DNA of 6,708 bases from Gammaproteobacteria bacterium. GTDB lineage: Bacteria > Pseudomonadota > Gammaproteobacteria > Cardiobacteriales > Wohlfahrtiimonadaceae. The stretch's first letter is position 1. Every line of letters begins with the position of its first letter. The notes under the pieces are model-generated. The model saw nothing but the letters and a program-made list of their open reading frames with translations, was not told the DNA's origin and did no database searches. Location: positions 1-6,708 of the forward strand of contig BHEQ01000112.1 in NCBI GenBank assembly GCA_003864535.1, in the 5' to 3' direction. The translations under genes were made by a program, and so were the position numbers. Positions 4,184 through 6,708 of this stretch are shown piece by piece.

Positions 4184-5488
4184 ATGAAAAAATTAATCAC
4201 ACAGAGCATTATTCTGATCAGTTTAATGGCATCTTCTAGTGTTTACGCAAAGACACAGATTCAATTTTGGCATGCAATGGAGGGCGAGCTTGGTGATGAG
4301 GTTGCTAAGCTCTCTAAAGAGTTTAATGCAACCCAAACAGATTATGAGATTATTCCTGTTTTTAAAGGAACATATGAGGAAAATATGGCTACATCTATTG
4401 CTGCCTTTCGTGCGAAAAAAGGCCCAACTATTACTCAAGTATTTGAAGTAGGAACAGCAACAATGATGGCGGCGAAAGGTGCAATTTTCCCTGTTCATGA
4501 ACTATCTTCTAAATTTAATATACCGATTGATGCGAAAGATTATCTACCTGCTGTTGCGGGCTATTATTCAGATAGCCAAGGTCGCTTAATCTCGATGCCG
4601 TTTAATAGCTCTACGCCTGTTTTATATTTTAATAAAGATTTATTTAAGAAAGCAGGATTAGATTTAAATCCACCGCAAACATGGGAAGATCTTCAAATAG
4701 CTGCCGCAAAACTTAAGGAGATAGGTAGTTGTGGTTTAACTGCTCAATATCAATCATGGACTTTACTTGAGAATTTCTCCGCATGGCATGGCTTAGCACT
4801 AACTACGCAAAATAATGGCTTTGATGGCTTTGATGCTAAATTTATGCTCAATACTCCAACCCATCTTCATCATTTAAAATTCTTACAAGATATGAGCAAA
4901 AACGGTGAGTTTACCTATGGCGGTCGTGGGGATAATGCCACATCAAGATTTATTTCTGGCAATTGCGCAATGCTCATCTCCTCATCAGGTTCGCGCGCAG
5001 GGATTGAGTCGGAAGTTAAATTTAAATACGGTATTGGAATGATGCCATATTATGCAAGCGTTGCCGGCGCACCTCAAAATTCAATTATTGGCGGCGCAAG
5101 TTTGTGGGTCTTGGCAGGCAAATCTGATGAGGAATATAAAGGTACTATCCATTTCTTTAAATTTCTAGGAAGTGCTAAAGTCGGAGCATATTGGCATCAA
5201 AAGACAGGTTATTTACCAGTTACCTTTGCCGCGTATGAGCAATCTAAACAAGATGGATTTTATGAGAAAAATCCTGGCAGCGACATGGCAATTAAACAAA
5301 TAACGAACAAGCCACCGCTAAGTTTTACCAGAGGAATTCGATTGGGTAATTTCTTGCAAATTAGAGTAGTGGTTGATGAGGCTTTTGAGAAATTATGGTC
5401 AAATAAAGCGACACCTGCGGACGTTATTAAAGAAATTGAAACTAAATCTGATGCGCTTTTACGTAAATTTGAAAAAACAGTAAAGTAA
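4184..5488 (+). CDS. ugpB: sn-glycerol-3-phosphate ABC transporter, periplasmic binding protein UgpB
   Basis: UgpB captures sn-glycerol-3-phosphate and glycerophosphodiesters in the periplasm and delivers them to UgpA/UgpE. The 434-aa product (E. coli UgpB has 438) starts with a Sec signal peptide likely cut after VYA at residue 22. The mature start QIQFWHAMEGELG is typical of the family. Residues corresponding to the ligand-contact positions reported for E. coli UgpB are kept: Y64, E88, S143, W192 and R394, within the motifs FEVGTATMMA (87-96), FNSSTPVLYFNKD (140-152), ENFSAWHG (196-203), IIGGASLWV (301-309), WHQKTGYLPV (337-346) and RLGNFLQIRVVVDE (386-399). The ribosome site AGAGGA (4171-4176) is 7 nt from the ATG. 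It is first in the operon, behind a predicted Pho box. The glycerol-3-phosphate assignment is strong because the whole length aligns without large gaps and ugpA/ugpE follow. Confidence 0.97.
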   Translation: MKKLITQSIILISLMASSSVYAKTQIQFWHAMEGELGDEVAKLSKEFNATQTDYEIIPVFKGTYEENMATSIAAFRAKKGPTITQVFEVGTATMMAAKGAIFPVHELSSKFNIPIDAKDYLPAVAGYYSDSQGRLISMPFNSSTPVLYFNKDLFKKAGLDLNPPQTWEDLQIAAAKLKEIGSCGLTAQYQSWTLLENFSAWHGLALTTQNNGFDGFDAKFMLNTPTHLHHLKFLQDMSKNGEFTYGGRGDNATSRFISGNCAMLISSSGSRAGIESEVKFKYGIGMMPYYASVAGAPQNSIIGGASLWVLAGKSDEEYKGTIHFFKFLGSAKVGAYWHQKTGYLPVTFAAYEQSKQDGFYEKNPGSDMAIKQITNKPPLSFTRGIRLGNFLQIRVVVDEAFEKLWSNKATPADVIKEIETKSDALLRKFEKTVK

Positions 5489-5534
5489 AGCAAATAATAA
5501 TTACATTAAATCAACCAGTTAATGCTTTTAAAAG

Positions 5535-5552
5535 TCCCCCTACGAAGGGGGA
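5535..5552 (+). repeat. Short GC-rich hairpin downstream of ugpB
   Basis: TCCCCCT (5535-5541) and AGGGGGA (5546-5552) form a 7-bp stem with a 4-nt loop, 46 nt after the ugpB stop. It is followed by TTTAGGGG rather than a T-run, so it is a poor intrinsic terminator. It resembles the short C-run/G-run palindromes common in bacterial intergenic repeats. In this place it could protect the 3' end of ugpB mRNA, as REP sequences do between malE and malF in E. coli. Confidence 0.6.
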
Positions 5553-5568
5553 TTTAGGGGAAAATCAG

Positions 5569-5617
5569 CCAACCCTTAACTTAATGGCGTTGCGGGTTGG
5601 GGCTATACCCATTTTTT
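5569..5617 (+). terminator. Possible attenuator between ugpB and ugpA
   Basis: CCAACCC (5569-5575) pairs perfectly with GGGTTGG (5594-5600) around an 18-nt loop; with a 2-nt bulge the stem extends to 5567 and 5604. Six T residues follow at 5612-5617, too far from the stem for a standard terminator. A competing 4-bp stem TGGG/CCCA (5598-5601 with 5608-5611) directly abuts the T-run. It may cause partial termination so that UgpB is made in excess over the membrane subunits, but evidence is structural only. Confidence 0.3.
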
Positions 5618-5636
5618 CTTAAATAAAAGGATATCT

Positions 5637-6524
5637 ATGAAGTCTCGTGTAGAGCCTTATAAAATTGCATGGCTTGCCTATGTTTTAGTTGTGCCACAAT
5701 TAATTGTTACGCTTATTTTCTTTTTATGGCCCGCAGTGCAAACACTGTGGCAATCTATGTTAGTTCAAGATCCATTTGGATTATCGGTTGATTTTGTTTG
5801 GTTTGAAAATTTCCAGCATCTTTATAATGATCCGAGCTATTTTGAATCAGTTAAAAAAACGATTTTTTTTAGCACGATGGTGACAGGATTGGGTATTATT
5901 TTGGCGTTATTTTTTGCAGCACTAACGAATCATGTCACGCGTGGAGCTAAATGGTATCAAAATATTTTTATCTGGCCGTATGCGATAGCACCAGCGATTG
6001 CGGCGGTTTTATGGGGCTTTTTGTTTAGCCCAAGCATTGGTATTATCACGCATTTTTTAGCAAAGATTGGGATAGTCTGGGATCACGCTATAAATGGAGA
6101 TCAAGCCATGACTTTAGTAATTGTTGCGTCAATCTGGAAGCAAATTAGTTACAATTTTCTATTTTTCTTAGCGGCACTCAAAGCGATTCCAAAATCATTA
6201 TTAGAAGCCGCTGCAATTGATGGCGCAGGCCCCATTAAGCGCTTTTTTAGCATCGCATTACCGCTTATTTCGCCTACAACATTTTTCTTGGTCGTGATTA
6301 ATCTTATTTATGCTTTTTTTGATACCTTTGCAATTATTGATGCAACAACTGAAGGTGGTCCATCTAAGGCTACTGAAACTTTAGTTTATCGTGTTTATCA
6401 AGATGGATTTAAAAGCTTAGATTTAGGCGGATCTGCAACCCAATCAGTTATTTTAATGGCATTGGTTATAGGCTTAACGATTATTCAATTTCGTTATATT
6501 GAGCGTAAGGTGAACTATGTATGA
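5637..6524 (+). CDS. ugpA: sn-glycerol-3-phosphate ABC transporter, permease UgpA
   Basis: UgpA is one of the two inner-membrane channel subunits of the Ugp importer; it pairs with UgpE and is driven by the UgpC ATPase. The 295-aa product has the same length as E. coli UgpA and aligns along its whole length. The first hydrophobic segment covers about residues 11-33, with five more expected for this MalF-like permease family. The EAA loop that contacts the ATPase is at 190-209 (EAAAIDGAGPIKRFFSIALP), with the conserved glycine at 196. Other family stretches are WPYAIAPAIAAVLWGFLF (113-130), SIWKQISYNFLFF (165-177) and YAFFDTFAIIDATTEGGP (225-242). The ribosome site AAAAGGA (5625-5631) is 5 nt from the ATG. 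It lies 148 nt after ugpB, and its stop overlaps the ugpE start. Confidence 0.97.
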   Translation: MKSRVEPYKIAWLAYVLVVPQLIVTLIFFLWPAVQTLWQSMLVQDPFGLSVDFVWFENFQHLYNDPSYFESVKKTIFFSTMVTGLGIILALFFAALTNHVTRGAKWYQNIFIWPYAIAPAIAAVLWGFLFSPSIGIITHFLAKIGIVWDHAINGDQAMTLVIVASIWKQISYNFLFFLAALKAIPKSLLEAAAIDGAGPIKRFFSIALPLISPTTFFLVVINLIYAFFDTFAIIDATTEGGPSKATETLVYRVYQDGFKSLDLGGSATQSVILMALVIGLTIIQFRYIERKVNYV

Positions 6525-6708
6525 TTGAAAATCGCCCCCTATTTAATTTTTTCTGTCATGTGTGTTTGATCCTAGGTGCATTAATTGTGATATTTCCACT
6601 CTACATTGCGCTAGTAACTGCAAGCTTGGATGTAGAACAAGCCAAACAAATGCCACTTCCTCTATTACCATCGACGCATTTATTGGACAATCTCCAGCAG
6701 GTTTTATT
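6521..6708 (+). CDS. ugpE: sn-glycerol-3-phosphate ABC transporter, permease UgpE (partial, 3' end beyond the window)
   Basis: UgpE is the second channel subunit of the Ugp importer. Only the first 62 codons are present; the frame is open to the window edge. The start MIENRP is the same as in E. coli UgpE, followed by a first membrane segment (about 11-32, with FPLYIALVTASLD at 25-37) and the family-typical PLPLLPSTHLLDNL (45-58). ATG 6521-6523 overlaps the ugpA stop TGA 6522-6524 as ATGA, so translation is likely coupled. AAGGTGA (6507-6513), inside the end of ugpA, is a plausible ribosome site 7 nt upstream. The EAA loop and remaining helices are not visible. ugpC would be expected further downstream. 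Confidence 0.95.
   Translation, partial: MIENRPLFNFFCHVCLILGALIVIFPLYIALVTASLDVEQAKQMPLPLLPSTHLLDNLQQVL

Noticed and set aside
1..6708. tRNA or rRNA genes
   Set aside because: No cloverleaf with a GTTCRANNC T-arm, and no rRNA-like conserved stretches, seen on either strand.
1..6708. A new multi-gene system such as a defence island or biosynthetic cluster
   Set aside because: All six genes are well-known transporter subunits; novelty here is limited to the non-coding repeats and regulatory signals.

Overview
This window is chromosomal DNA from a low-G+C Gram-negative bacterium, most likely a gammaproteobacterium. Two of the substrate-binding proteins carry Sec signal peptides, which implies a periplasm. 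The ugp genes are close to the Escherichia coli UgpB/UgpA/UgpE proteins as I recall them, down to the MIENRP start of UgpE. Coding regions are rich in A/T-ending codons. I cannot name the genus; a host-associated, AT-rich lineage such as the Cardiobacteriales/Ignatzschineria group or the Moraxellaceae is only a guess.

Layout, all genes on the + strand: (1) 1-140, an AT-rich leader with a 12-bp tandem repeat. (2) 144-3245, a complete tripartite TRAP transporter in the order small membrane subunit (DctQ family), large membrane subunit (DctM family), periplasmic binding protein (DctP family). (3) 3246-4183, a 938-bp gene-free stretch that is a mosaic of nested inverted and direct repeats. It ends in a likely PhoB-dependent promoter. 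(4) 4184-6708, the start of a glycerol-3-phosphate ABC importer operon, ugpB-ugpA-ugpE, with ugpE cut by the window edge. A 148-bp gap with two hairpins lies between ugpB and ugpA.

The two systems are functionally separate. The TRAP system couples uptake of an organic anion, not identifiable here, to an ion gradient: the DctP-type protein captures it in the periplasm and the DctQ/DctM pair moves it across the inner membrane. UgpB captures sn-glycerol-3-phosphate or glycerophosphodiesters and delivers them to the UgpA-UgpE channel, which would be driven by an ATPase (UgpC) expected beyond the window. The predicted Pho box, with a -10 hexamer exactly 10 nt downstream, fits ugp being induced by phosphate starvation.

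The coding content is ordinary, and I see no evidence of a new multi-gene system. The unusual material is in the non-coding DNA: a 33/36 inverted repeat pair enclosing a 449-bp TTAA-bounded composite element, a 105-bp GC-rich cruciform-like repeat, a symmetrical 44-bp palindrome just upstream of the Pho box, and a terminator-like hairpin inside the large TRAP subunit gene.
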